Both the position numbers and the translations under genes were made by a program. A stretch of DNA of 49,025 bases, taken from assembly GCA_035574175.1 (NCBI GenBank), contig DATLZB010000177.1, positions 1 through 49,025 on the forward strand, given 5' to 3'. This DNA is from DATLZB01 sp035574175. GTDB taxonomy: Bacteria; Pseudomonadota; Alphaproteobacteria; Rhizobiales; Hyphomicrobiaceae. Shown here piece by piece: positions 34,531 through 42,900 of this stretch. The first letter of the stretch is position 1, and each line of letters opens with the position of its first letter. The notes beneath the pieces are model-generated. The model had not been told where the DNA came from, searched no databases, and worked only from the letters and a program-made list of their open reading frames with translations.

Positions 34531-35691
34531 TCATCTGCAGGCTCTGCACCGGGTGGCAAGCACCGCTGCAATCTCGCCGGCGGCAAACGCCGATCCGGCA
34601 GCCGAAAAATGAAAGTCGTCGTAGAAGAACTCTGCGCTTTTCGGCATAGTTTCCGCCAGATCGACACAGATGAGCCCATATCGGCGGCAGACGGCGCGCG
34701 ATATGTCATTGTAGCTGTCGAGCATCCGCCGCAGCACGGTGTGATGGTACCAAGGGTTGCGTGCGTCAAGCAGCCACTGGTGTGGGCCGTTGACCCCGCC
34801 GGCGTAGAGGCGGGACCGCACCTCGGGCCCCGGAGCGTCCACCCAGATCGCGGGCTGCGTGACCAGAACCAATTCGGCTCCGTGCCGCGCCACCAGCATC
34901 ACGATCCTCTCCAATACTTCGCCAAAGCGCGTGAGCGGCTGCGACAGGTCAGGAACGTCACGGATGAAGTCTTCTGCCCGAACGGCGCGGCGTCTCAGCT
35001 TGTAGGTCGCAATCTGCGCGCCGAGGTCGACCAACGGATGTTTGCGATCCTCGCGCAGAGCGCTGAGCCAACGCCGCGCTAGTTCAACCGTCGCGAGCCG
35101 CTGGTACCAGGCAAGCGTTTCCGATGGGAGATATTTGAAGGCCTGCTTGCGGTCCCAATCGGGTGGCAAGTCGCTTGGGTGATGGATGCGAAAATCGTAG
35201 AGCAAGTCGTTGAGCCCCGCGAGCAAAACGACAATGTGGATGCCGGCGATCCGAGACAGCAGCGTTTCGAGCTGCATGGCGCAGTGGCGGGCGTTGCTGC
35301 CGGCCTTGCCGGCATTGCCCACCCAAGCCTTGGGATGGGAGCGGCGCAGGTGGCTCTGAAGCAGTCCCGGCCAGGAGTCGGCGAACTCCAGCATGATGTC
35401 CTCGGTGGTGCTACCACCGAGGGTGAGCACGCGAGGCAAGGCACCTCGCCGCGGCACCTCACCCCGAAGCCCGAGACGGTTGATGCGGGTCTTCGCCTTG
35501 CGATGAATGCCGGGTGTGCCGTCGGAAGAGGGGCAGAAGGTCGCCTGCCAGCCTGGGTTCAGAACGTACGGTTTGGTCGGGTCGAAGACGCGGGCGCGCA
35601 GAGCAAGCTCGACCGCAGCGCCCGCGACCACAGCCAAGCCGGCGAGCTGGACGCCGATGACGATGAGGTCGAGTTCGCACGTGAAGAGCAT
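34531..35691 (-). CDS. SGNH/GDSL-type hydrolase with N-terminal membrane segment
   Basis: A 386-residue protein. An N-terminal hydrophobic helix (about 9-28, IVIGVQLAGLAVVAGAAVEL) suggests a membrane-anchored periplasmic enzyme. The hydrolase domain shows the SGNH blocks: TLGGSTTED with the nucleophile Ser, NAGKAGSNARHC with the Gly block, VLLAGLNDLLYD with the Asn, and DDFHFSAAG with the Asp and His. Members deacylate or acylate polysaccharides and lipids. The ATG at 35691 (MLFTCELDL) has AGAGG four bases and GGGAG further upstream. It stands as a single minus-strand unit next to the polysaccharide operon, so a glycan esterase or acetyl-transfer role is plausible. Confidence 0.85.
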   Translation of the reverse strand: MLFTCELDLIVIGVQLAGLAVVAGAAVELALRARVFDPTKPYVLNPGWQATFCPSSDGTPGIHRKAKTRINRLGLRGEVPRRGALPRVLTLGGSTTEDIMLEFADSWPGLLQSHLRRSHPKAWVGNAGKAGSNARHCAMQLETLLSRIAGIHIVVLLAGLNDLLYDFRIHHPSDLPPDWDRKQAFKYLPSETLAWYQRLATVELARRWLSALREDRKHPLVDLGAQIATYKLRRRAVRAEDFIRDVPDLSQPLTRFGEVLERIVMLVARHGAELVLVTQPAIWVDAPGPEVRSRLYAGGVNGPHQWLLDARNPWYHHTVLRRMLDSYNDISRAVCRRYGLICVDLAETMPKSAEFFYDDFHFSAAGSAFAAGEIAAVLATRCRACR

Positions 35692-35997
35692 CGGCCCTCT
35701 ACTCCCGGCGGAAGCCCGGACGCGGATCGAGCCAAATGGCAGGGATAGCCGAGGCGCGTCCCGGTCGGCCCGCGGTTGAGATGGGCGAACGACAGTTCGA
35801 ATCTCCAGCAAGAAAAAGAGGGGGCCGGCATTCTCTCCACACGTCGGTCGGAAACGAATCTCCGTTGCCAGATGACGGATAAAGCAATTCCTTTAGAGAC
35901 CATTTCCGCCAGGGGATGGCGCACGCCGGCAAATTGACCGGGCCAACAGTTGGCAGTTAGGGGGCGGTATGGCCGCGGTTTACCGGGAGCCTGATGG
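35692..35997. other. Divergent intergenic region
   Basis: About 306 bases between the SGNH hydrolase and the oxygenase-like gene. Frames on both strands are short and give no recognisable protein. An AT-rich patch with GGATAAAGCAATTC lies near 35875-35892 and might be part of a promoter. No clear repeat, terminator or RNA gene was seen. Confidence 0.35.
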
Positions 35998-36819
35998 ATG
36001 GCGCTGGTCGAGACGTTTCACCTCGCAGAGGAAAGCGCGCTGGCGCAGGAATTCCTCGCTAACGGCTACGTTGTTCGCGACGTCGAGGATCGTGCCGCGC
36101 TCGATGCCCTACGCCGGGAGACGGTGCGCATCGCGGCACGCCTCGCCGAGGCAAGGCCGCCCGCCGACGACGGAACGTTTCTCGATCAGCTCCACAGGAC
36201 CGTGCCGATCGAGAAGCTCAACTCTGTGCGGCTTGGCATCTATCGCGAGCTCAACGACAAGGCCTGGTTCCGCCCCACGGCCTTCAAGCTCGCCCGCCGC
36301 CTGGTCGAGACGCTGGTCGGCAACGAGCTTGCCATGCAGAACCGCATCAACGTCTCGATCCAGATGCCGCACGACAAGACATCGTTGCTCGACATCCATG
36401 CCGACGCGTTCTCCGGCGAGACCCCTTACCAGGTCGTGCAATGGCTGCCGCTCGTCGACGTGGCGGGCACCAAGTCCATGTTCATCCTGCCGCGGCCAAA
36501 GTCGGAGGCGGCCATCGCACGCATGAGCGAGCTGGGCAGCGGCGGCATGCGCGCCTTGTTCGAGGCGGTGAAGGGCAACCTCGTTTGGCTCACCATCAAC
36601 TACGGCGAGCAGCTCATGTTCTGCCCCAACCTTCTGCACGGCAACGTCGTCAACGAGGAGGAGACCACCAGAGTGTCACTCAATGTGCGCTACAAAGGTC
36701 TGTTCACGCCCTACGTCAGCGCAGAGAAATCGCTCGGCGCGTTCTACCTGCCGATTACCACGCGTCCGGCCACCCGGCTCGGCATGGCCTACCGGAATCC
36801 CGACGGCTTTTCGGAGTAG
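35998..36819 (+). CDS. 2OG-Fe(II) oxygenase-like protein (sporadic carbohydrate cluster type)
   Basis: A 273-residue double-stranded beta-helix oxygenase candidate. The iron triad can be placed at His134 and Asp136 (LLDIHADAF) and His214 (NLLHGNVVN), with Arg225 in TTRVSLNVR as the 2-oxoglutarate binder. I recall a family described as 'sporadic carbohydrate cluster 2OG-Fe(II) oxygenase' that is found next to LIC12192-type proteins; the next gene here is of that type, which fits. It would hydroxylate or desaturate a sugar intermediate. The start at 35998 has GGGAG eight to nine bases upstream. No membrane segment or signal peptide. Confidence 0.8.
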   Translation: MALVETFHLAEESALAQEFLANGYVVRDVEDRAALDALRRETVRIAARLAEARPPADDGTFLDQLHRTVPIEKLNSVRLGIYRELNDKAWFRPTAFKLARRLVETLVGNELAMQNRINVSIQMPHDKTSLLDIHADAFSGETPYQVVQWLPLVDVAGTKSMFILPRPKSEAAIARMSELGSGGMRALFEAVKGNLVWLTINYGEQLMFCPNLLHGNVVNEEETTRVSLNVRYKGLFTPYVSAEKSLGAFYLPITTRPATRLGMAYRNPDGFSE

Positions 36820-36825
36820 TTGCCA

Positions 36826-37248
36826 ATGGGCGAGCGGAAGCACGGGGGCTATCGCGGCTATGTGACGTCCCGACCGTTCGGCGGCTATTCCATTCCCGTG
36901 CCGGTCCAGTCGCTCGTGCTGCGCGACTACTGCCAGCGCAAGGGGCTGCTCTACGTGCTGCCCGTGAACGAGAACGCTTTCCATCACTCCTATCTCGTGC
37001 TCGAGGGCATGGTGCAGGACTTGCGCGACTTTCAGGGTGTGGTGATGTGCAGCATGAGCATGCTGCCGCGGCGTGCCCAGCGGCGGGGCGCGATCCTCAA
37101 GAGCATCCTCGCGCAAAGCTGCTCGCTGCATCTTGTGCTCGAAGGGCTTGTCGTAGCGCGACCGCAGGACATTGCCGTCCTGGAGGAGCTGATCGAACTC
37201 GCCCAGATCGCGGCCCGTGCGCCGACGCAGATGCCGCTCGAGCCATGA
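36826..37248 (+). CDS. Sporadic carbohydrate cluster protein, LIC12192-like
   Basis: A 140-residue small cytoplasmic protein resembling the LIC12192 family of sporadically distributed carbohydrate clusters. Recognisable segments: HGGYRGYVTSRPF (7-19), IPVPVQSLVLRDYCQRKGL and LYVLPVNENAF, then MCSMSMLPRRAQRR. The catalytic role of this family is unknown to me. It starts at the ATG at 36826, nine bases after GGAG; the TTG at 36820 is less likely. It lies six bases after the oxygenase-like gene and overlaps the next epimerase by ATGA, so the three products are probably made together and act on one sugar. Confidence 0.8.
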   Translation: MGERKHGGYRGYVTSRPFGGYSIPVPVQSLVLRDYCQRKGLLYVLPVNENAFHHSYLVLEGMVQDLRDFQGVVMCSMSMLPRRAQRRGAILKSILAQSCSLHLVLEGLVVARPQDIAVLEELIELAQIAARAPTQMPLEP

Positions 37249-38147
37249 AGACCGGTGCGGGCCTGGTGGTGGTCACCGGCGCCGGCGGTTTCGTGGGCGG
37301 TGCGATCGCACGCCACCTCGCGGCGCGAGGCCACGCGGTAACCGCCATCGTGCGTCGCCCCGGCACCTTGCCCGCGCCCATCGCCGTCAAGCAGGCTGAC
37401 TTGTGCCTCCCCGGCAGCTTGCCCGAGCGATTCGACTGCGTCATTCATTGTGCGGCCGAGATCCCCGCGCGTTTGCCCGACCTCCATGCGCTCTACTTGC
37501 GCAACGTCACGGCAACGGCCCAAGTGTGCCGCGCAGCCGTTCGCGCTGGCGCGCGCGCGGTCGTGTTCCTGTCCTCGATGGCGGTGTACGGGGTCATCGG
37601 CGTTGCCGAGGTCGTCGAGGACCTAGCACCCGCCGATCCCGACCTTTACGGCCGCTCCAAGCTCGAAGGCGAGCGGCTGGTGGCGGACGCAGTGAGAAGG
37701 GGCGCGCCGTCAGGGCTGGCGCTGCGCCTGCCCGGAACGGTCGGACGCGGTTCGCACGACAATTTCCTGTCCGAAGCACTCCATCGTATCCTCGCAGGCG
37801 ACGTGGTGAAGGGGCGCAATCCGGACGCCCTCTTCAACAACGTCGTGCACGTGAGCGACCTCGCCCGCTTCCTTGATGCCTGGCTCACCTCGCCGCGACC
37901 GGGGTTTACCGTCGCCAACCTGGCGGCGGTCGAGCCGATCCCCATCCGGGCCGTGTTCACGACCCTGTTCGAAGCTGCCGGTCTGGCGGAGCGCGTGTCG
38001 TATGCCCGCGGCGGCAAGGCGGCGTTCATCATTTCGAACGCGCGGGCGCTCGCCCTCGGCTACCAGCCGATGACGGTGACGCGGAGCATCCGCGCCTTCG
38101 TGGCCGACAACCTGCCGATGCCGGTGACAGGAGCCGGGTCCGCATGA
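37245..38147 (+). CDS. NAD-dependent epimerase/dehydratase (extended SDR)
   Basis: A 300-residue extended SDR. VVVTGAGGFVGGAIARHL binds NAD, CVIHCAAEIPARLPD follows, FLSSMAVYGVIG supplies Ser/Tyr-region residues, and LYGRSKLEGERL holds the Tyr-x3-Lys. It resembles the product of 20661-21578. ATGA overlaps couple it to the LIC12192-like gene before it and the C-methyltransferase-like gene after it. A dehydrogenase or epimerase acting on the nucleotide sugar handled by this block is likely. Confidence 0.9.
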   Translation: MKTGAGLVVVTGAGGFVGGAIARHLAARGHAVTAIVRRPGTLPAPIAVKQADLCLPGSLPERFDCVIHCAAEIPARLPDLHALYLRNVTATAQVCRAAVRAGARAVVFLSSMAVYGVIGVAEVVEDLAPADPDLYGRSKLEGERLVADAVRRGAPSGLALRLPGTVGRGSHDNFLSEALHRILAGDVVKGRNPDALFNNVVHVSDLARFLDAWLTSPRPGFTVANLAAVEPIPIRAVFTTLFEAAGLAERVSYARGGKAAFIISNARALALGYQPMTVTRSIRAFVADNLPMPVTGAGSA

Positions 38148-39367
38148 GCGGGGCCTCTCACATGCAAGACGGACACGGCATCGAGGGATGCATCCTGTGT
38201 GGCGCGCGCACGTCGCTGAAGGTGCTCGAAGTGGCGCGGGCCCCGCTCCACCCGTTTGCGCCGCCAGCCGGTCTCGGGCTCGCGCCCGGCTTCGGCACAC
38301 TAGACATCGTCGCGTGCTCGAGCTGCGGTCATCTCTACAACGCGGCCTTCGACCTGAGCCGGGCCGAGGACCTCTATGCCGCCAACGTGCTCACCAATAT
38401 GCCGGTCAGCCCAGAGATGGTGCAGAACCTCGAGGATACGGCCCGCTTCGTGCTGGCACACGCGAAGCCTAACCCGGTGGTCGCCGACGTCGGCGGCGGC
38501 TCGGGCGCACTCGCCGTCGCCCTCGCACAGCATGCGCGGGAAGTGCATCTCGTCGAGCCGAGCCGCGCGCTCAGCACCGAGCGGTTCGCGGGCACCGGGG
38601 TCAGGCTGCATTCGTCCATGTTCCCGGCGGCAAGCCTCGCCGGCGTCAGATTCGACGTCATCGTCTGCCGCCAAGTGATCGAGCACGTTGCCCACCCGGC
38701 GCCGTTCCTCGCGGCTCTGCGTGCGCACCTCGCTCCAGGAGGCGTCGTCTACCTGGAGCTGCCGAGAGCGGAATACATAGAGGCAGCGGCGTCGATCGTC
38801 GACTTTCACTACCCGCACGTGCACTACTTCCGGGAGCGCGAGATAGCGCTGCTGGTCCGGCGTATCGGCTTCGAGACCGTGAGCAGCATGGCGCTGAAGG
38901 ACGGCCACGACATCGGCTTCGTCCTGAAGCGTGCCCTGCCGGAGCCTGAAGCCGCTGCTCCCTGTCAGGAGGCCGGCGCGCTCCGCCAAGCGCTCAGGGA
39001 GCGCCGCGCGCTCGGGCAGAGGCGTCTTGATTCGATCAAGGGCGCCGTCGCTCTCTATGGAGCCAACGCCTACGCCCAAGCGCTGCTCGGACTCTATCCC
39101 GGCCCCGGTCCTTTCCAGGCGGTGCTCGACGATACGCCGATGTATGCTGGCCAGCGCGCCTACGGTGCCGGCCATGACATTCCCATCGTGGCACCCTCAG
39201 CAAAGCTGCTCGGCACGCTGTCGACGATCGTGATAACCGCTTATCTCCACGACGCCGCGATCGCAAGGAAACTCGAAAGGCTCGGCTGGAAGGGCCTCCT
39301 CTACACGGTGCGGGCCGACCCGCTTGCCGGCAAGGACGGACGGCCGCCGAGCCTGTTTGGCGCATAG
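38144..39367 (+). CDS. Sugar C-methyltransferase-like protein with zinc-ribbon N-terminus
   Basis: A 407-residue three-part methyltransferase. The N-terminal region carries four Cys (16, 19, 58, 61: CILCG and CSSCG) as in the zinc-binding domain of nucleotide-sugar C-methyltransferases. SAM motif I is VVADVGGGSGALAVAL (about 112-127), followed by a QVIEHVAHPAPFL segment. The C-terminal third (about 290-400: VALYGANAYAQALLG, then IPIVAPSAKLL) matches the C-methyltransferase C-terminal domain. Characterised members add a methyl carbon at C3 of 4-keto-deoxysugars. ATGA overlap joins it to the epimerase. A branched-chain sugar is suggested. Confidence 0.88.
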   Translation: MSGASHMQDGHGIEGCILCGARTSLKVLEVARAPLHPFAPPAGLGLAPGFGTLDIVACSSCGHLYNAAFDLSRAEDLYAANVLTNMPVSPEMVQNLEDTARFVLAHAKPNPVVADVGGGSGALAVALAQHAREVHLVEPSRALSTERFAGTGVRLHSSMFPAASLAGVRFDVIVCRQVIEHVAHPAPFLAALRAHLAPGGVVYLELPRAEYIEAAASIVDFHYPHVHYFREREIALLVRRIGFETVSSMALKDGHDIGFVLKRALPEPEAAAPCQEAGALRQALRERRALGQRRLDSIKGAVALYGANAYAQALLGLYPGPGPFQAVLDDTPMYAGQRAYGAGHDIPIVAPSAKLLGTLSTIVITAYLHDAAIARKLERLGWKGLLYTVRADPLAGKDGRPPSLFGA

Positions 39368-39370
39368 CAC

Positions 39371-40150
39371 TCAGATCATGCCATCAAGGGCAGGCCCGTC
39401 GACGGCGATATAGCTACGCCCCCACCAGCCGACATCGAGGTGGCGGAGGAAGCGCCAGCGCGAACGGCGCTGCCATTCAAGGAAGGCACGTGCCACGCCG
39501 CGGCCGGGGTTGCCCTTGTTGCCCACGAACAGGTCGTCCACGTAAACGACGCTGCCGTCCTGCAAGAGCGGCTCGATGAACTCGAACACCGGCAGCGCCG
39601 ATTCGTAGAGATCGCAGTCAACGGTGACCAGGGCGATGGGGTTTTCCTTCTCGATGAAGTGGCGCTGACGCTCGCCATCCAGAGAATGAGCGTAAAAGCC
39701 GGGTACCGTCTTCACGCGCTCCACGTATATGCCGTGTCCCGCGATCATGGCCAGGAACTCCGACTCCGAGGTGGTGAGGGCACCCTTGGTCCACTTGCTG
39801 ACGCTCGTCTCGCTCACCGGATCGGGCAGGCCGGCGAAACTGTCGAAGGCCCAAAACCTCATGCCATCGAGACCATGACGTCGCGCCTCCGTCAGCGCCA
39901 TGCGGAAGGTGCGGGCTCGGTGGCAGCCGTATTCGTGATAATCGCCGCCGATCTCGTTCTCCTTGAGGTAGTCGAAGACGCGGCGGAAGAAGCGGTACTT
40001 CTCGGTCTGGCGGTTAGCCTGGTTGTAGCGGATCTCCTCCTCCTTGCCCCATCCGGCAAGATCGTCGCCTTGGGCAAGCTCAACCCAGGGCTCCGATCGC
40101 AGGCGCGTGATGCATTGGTCCGTCAGCGTCCTTCTTTTTCTTGCCGTCAT
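39371..40150 (-). CDS. TylF/MycF-type O-methyltransferase
   Basis: A 259-residue methyltransferase of the TylF (macrocin O-methyltransferase) group. GGDYHEYGCHRARTFRMAL is the SAM loop, MRFWAFDSFAGLPDP the second strand motif, IALVTVDCDLYES and GSVVYVDDLFVGNKG the metal and catalytic segments of this Mg-dependent family. The start at 40150 follows GAGGTG by seven bases and comes 11 bases after the preceding gene's stop. It ends three bases from the convergent C-methyltransferase gene. Methylation of a sugar hydroxyl on the exported glycan is likely. Confidence 0.9.
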   Translation of the reverse strand: MTARKRRTLTDQCITRLRSEPWVELAQGDDLAGWGKEEEIRYNQANRQTEKYRFFRRVFDYLKENEIGGDYHEYGCHRARTFRMALTEARRHGLDGMRFWAFDSFAGLPDPVSETSVSKWTKGALTTSESEFLAMIAGHGIYVERVKTVPGFYAHSLDGERQRHFIEKENPIALVTVDCDLYESALPVFEFIEPLLQDGSVVYVDDLFVGNKGNPGRGVARAFLEWQRRSRWRFLRHLDVGWWGRSYIAVDGPALDGMI

Positions 40151-40161
40151 GTTCCAACACC

Positions 40162-41253
40162 TCACACTGGCGCGGTTGCCGACTCGCCATCTCCGACCGC
40201 TTCCGAAGGCACTGAGGACCTGCCGGCTAGCGGCACGCCGATCAGATCGAGCAGGCCATCTAAGCGATCGGACACGTGCACACCGCGCACGCGATAGCAT
40301 TGCCAGGCCGCAAGCCGCAGGAGGCCGAGAAGCGACCGCACGAGCGGTACCTCCACCACGGCGGAGACCCAGACGACCGCTGAGCGCGCGGCGGGATGCA
40401 GGATTGGAACGGCCGCGATCGCCATCCGTGCGGCCGCCCGCAGACGCAATCCGGCCGCGATCACCCAGGGCGGGAGCGCCCGGCCGGACGTGCGCGCCAT
40501 GCCGGTCAGCCTGTAGACGGTGCCGTCGATAATGGTGAACTCGATCACCCGCCGCGGTATCGCGTAAAAGCGCCCGTCGACATGCTGGAGCACCTTGTAG
40601 TCGCCGCAGACTTCATAGCGCTGGGGAATGGCCGTCACCTTGTAAGGCTCGACGGCTGCGAGATATGCCTTAAGAGCGGCGATCCTATCACCCCGGCGCC
40701 AACATGCGCGCGCGTGGGCGAGGTTGCTATGAGCGCTCTCCGCCGGCTGCGGCACGCACTCAGGCCGCGGTTGCTGCGTGGCTTCACCCAGGTCCGGTCG
40801 CAACCGCGCCGCATTGCGCCGCCATTCGAGCGCTTGGTGCGGCCTGCCGCTCTTCTCCAAGGCTTCGGCGAGCTCAAGCTGCCACTGCCATCGCTCCGGC
40901 TCGCGAAGACACGCCTCGAGCAGGCAGCGCTGCGCCAGATGCCGGCCCCGCCGACCGCTCGCGGGAGCCAAGTCGGCAACCTCCATTTCGGCCGCAGAGA
41001 GCGCGAAACGGCGGCGGTGCTGCTCGGTGAGCGCTTCGACACCGGCAAGGCTGCGATCGACCGCGAGGAGGAACGAACCCGCCTCGTGCAGCGCCTCGCC
41101 GTCGGCGGGCTCGGCCTCGGCGATGGCCACATAGAGCATGGCCGCATGCGAGATCCGGCCGGCTCTTTGCGCCGCCCTCGCCCGCTCCCGCAGCTCGCGC
41201 AGCCGATCGCCCGCTGAAAATCGCGCGGCGTCGGCCTTGGGTGTTTGCTTCAT
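40162..41253 (-). CDS. TPR-like protein of unknown function
   Basis: A 363-residue protein. Residues 30-215 look like loose tetratricopeptide-type helices (RAGRISHAAMLYVAIAEAEP and LELAEALEKSGRPHQALEWR stand out as repeat-like helical pairs). After about residue 220 comes a different region: EVCGDYKVLQHVDGRFYAIP, a hydrophobic helix-rich tail and a basic C-terminus. I recognise no enzyme motif. It is paired with the TylF-type methyltransferase, 11 bases downstream. It may serve as an assembly or anchoring factor of the polysaccharide machinery. The start at 41253 (MKQTPKAD) has GAGG close upstream; the frame extends to 41322. Confidence 0.65.
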   Translation of the reverse strand: MKQTPKADAARFSAGDRLRELRERARAAQRAGRISHAAMLYVAIAEAEPADGEALHEAGSFLLAVDRSLAGVEALTEQHRRRFALSAAEMEVADLAPASGRRGRHLAQRCLLEACLREPERWQWQLELAEALEKSGRPHQALEWRRNAARLRPDLGEATQQPRPECVPQPAESAHSNLAHARACWRRGDRIAALKAYLAAVEPYKVTAIPQRYEVCGDYKVLQHVDGRFYAIPRRVIEFTIIDGTVYRLTGMARTSGRALPPWVIAAGLRLRAAARMAIAAVPILHPAARSAVVWVSAVVEVPLVRSLLGLLRLAAWQCYRVRGVHVSDRLDGLLDLIGVPLAGRSSVPSEAVGDGESATAPV

Positions 41254-41324
41254 CCGCCTCGCCAATAGCGGATCGGCGCGGAAATGAAATCCTGCTCGCC
41301 AGCGTTTTCCGGAGCGTTTCAAGA

Positions 41325-41341
41325 ATATCTGATATACTATG
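41325..41341. promoter_or_regulatory. AT-rich palindromic element, copy 2
   Basis: ATATCTGATATACTATG, with a perfect ATATC-T-GATAT inverted repeat. It matches the element at 34487-34503 at 14 of 17 positions. It sits between two divergent genes, about 72 bases before the minus-strand start and 82 before the plus-strand start. TATACT at 41333 could also be a -10 box, but no matching -35 is seen. Confidence 0.35.
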
Positions 41342-41422
41342 CAGGTTTGCGGGCGGCCCTTGGGGATCGTAATTTCTTACCGATTGACTGACAGTTCGCG
41401 CCCTGCAACGAACTGTCCTGCC

Positions 41423-42877
41423 ATGGACAAACGGAGGTTTCTGCTGTCGACGGTGGTGTGGGGGCCCTGGCACACCGGCATCTTCCTCAGCGTCAACCTC
41501 GCCAGCCTGCTCGCGCCCGGAAACCTCGCCGCCCTAGCGCGGCAGCACGACGTCTCGTATCGGATCTACACGGACGACGCGGATGTCCCAGTCATCCGGC
41601 AGTCGCCCGCGTTCCGGCGCGCGCAGCAGATCGTGCCCATGGAGGTAACCGGTGTCGCTATCGATCGACACCTCGACCCGATACAGATGCACCATCTGCT
41701 CTGGCGCCGCAGCATCGACGATGCGCTCGCCGCCGGTGCAATGATCCTGTTCGTGCCGCCGGACGTCGTGTGGTCGAACGGCGCGCTCGCGCACGTGGGG
41801 CGCTTGGCGAAGGCCGGTAAGCGCGCGATCTTCATGAGCTACGTGCGCGTGATCGCCGAAACGGTCGTGCCCGAGCTCGAGCGGCGCTACCGCGGCGGAA
41901 CGGACCCGGTGATGGATGCGCCGGCGCGCGAGCTGGTCGACCTCGCCATGCGGCATGCGCACCCCCTGTTTCTCACCTATCTGCGGAACAGCCCCAACTT
42001 CCCAATCCACCCGGAGTTCATTTTGTGGCCGGTGGAGGGCGAGGGCTACCTCATGCGGGTGTTGGTGCGTGAGATGTTCGCCTATGACCCAAATACCGTG
42101 CATCTCAACGCGCAAGCGCTGCCGGCCCACCCGATCGACCCGGCCCTTGCGCACTACATCACCGACTCTGACGATCTCTTCGCGCTGTCTCTGACGCCGC
42201 TCATGAAGGATCTTGAGTGGTATGCGACGTCGAGGCGGCTCGATGCGTGGGAGGTCGGGAGCTGGTGGCTGCGCTACGACAGCCCTGCCAACGACGACGT
42301 CGCGGCCTGCTACTTCCACATCCATGGCGGGGACAAAACGCCGGCTTCGTGGCGGCGAGCCGAGCGGCAGTCGGATGCCCTGCTCGCTCGCATCAGGGGT
42401 GTGCGTGAGACCCTGCGCATTCTGAGCGTCGGACCGGCCGCGGAGAGGCCGGACATCCAACAGTTGCTTGCTCTCGCCCTCGCCGAGACACCGCTGGCAC
42501 GGCTTGCGGGCCCGCGCACGCGCGTCAGCCTACTGCTGCCGGATGCGACCACCGTATGCGGCGCGCTGCTCGAGGAGGTGACGGACATCACGGCAGCGGC
42601 CAGCCGACGCCGGTTGCTGAGGACGATCCTCGATCACGCGCTGATCGGCGAGCTACGGCTCGAGGCGGGCCGGTCGGCTCGGCTTGCGACCCCGCTCGGA
42701 GGCAGCCGCCGTCTCGAATGGCGAAGGGGCAAGCCGTTTCTCGACGGGGTCGCACTTATCGGCGATGCCTTCGTGGCGGGCGGCTACCGCTGCCACAGGT
42801 TGCAGGGACTGTTGCCGCCCAGCTGGCGCGCGGGGCGGGAGGTCACGGCTGATCACGGCGAAAGACTGTCCGCGTAG
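41423..42877 (+). CDS. Unrecognised protein, possibly glycosyltransferase-like
   Basis: A 484-residue protein of unknown family. The N-terminal part (STVVWGPWHTGIFLSVNLAS, then SYRIYTDDADVPVI) resembles the opening of GT-A-like glycosyltransferases, with TDDAD as a possible metal site. FVPPDVVWSNGALAHVGRL and NFPIHPEFILWPVEGEG follow, also reminiscent of nucleotide-sugar folds. From about residue 320 a second region follows that I do not recognise. No membrane segment. The ATG at 41423 lacks a strong ribosome site; a start at 41339 adds a poor leader. It precedes an FkbM methyltransferase by 23 bases. A role as a glycosyltransferase is inference from context and fold impression only. Confidence 0.6.
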   Translation: MDKRRFLLSTVVWGPWHTGIFLSVNLASLLAPGNLAALARQHDVSYRIYTDDADVPVIRQSPAFRRAQQIVPMEVTGVAIDRHLDPIQMHHLLWRRSIDDALAAGAMILFVPPDVVWSNGALAHVGRLAKAGKRAIFMSYVRVIAETVVPELERRYRGGTDPVMDAPARELVDLAMRHAHPLFLTYLRNSPNFPIHPEFILWPVEGEGYLMRVLVREMFAYDPNTVHLNAQALPAHPIDPALAHYITDSDDLFALSLTPLMKDLEWYATSRRLDAWEVGSWWLRYDSPANDDVAACYFHIHGGDKTPASWRRAERQSDALLARIRGVRETLRILSVGPAAERPDIQQLLALALAETPLARLAGPRTRVSLLLPDATTVCGALLEEVTDITAAASRRRLLRTILDHALIGELRLEAGRSARLATPLGGSRRLEWRRGKPFLDGVALIGDAFVAGGYRCHRLQGLLPPSWRAGREVTADHGERLSA

Positions 42878-42900
42878 GAAACGGCGATATCGTCACACCG

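Noticed and set aside
36441..37244. Upstream extension of the epimerase frame through the oxygenase and LIC12192-like genes
   Set aside because: This part is a shadow; the ATG at 37245 is coupled by ATGA to the preceding gene and gives a normal NAD-binding N-terminus.
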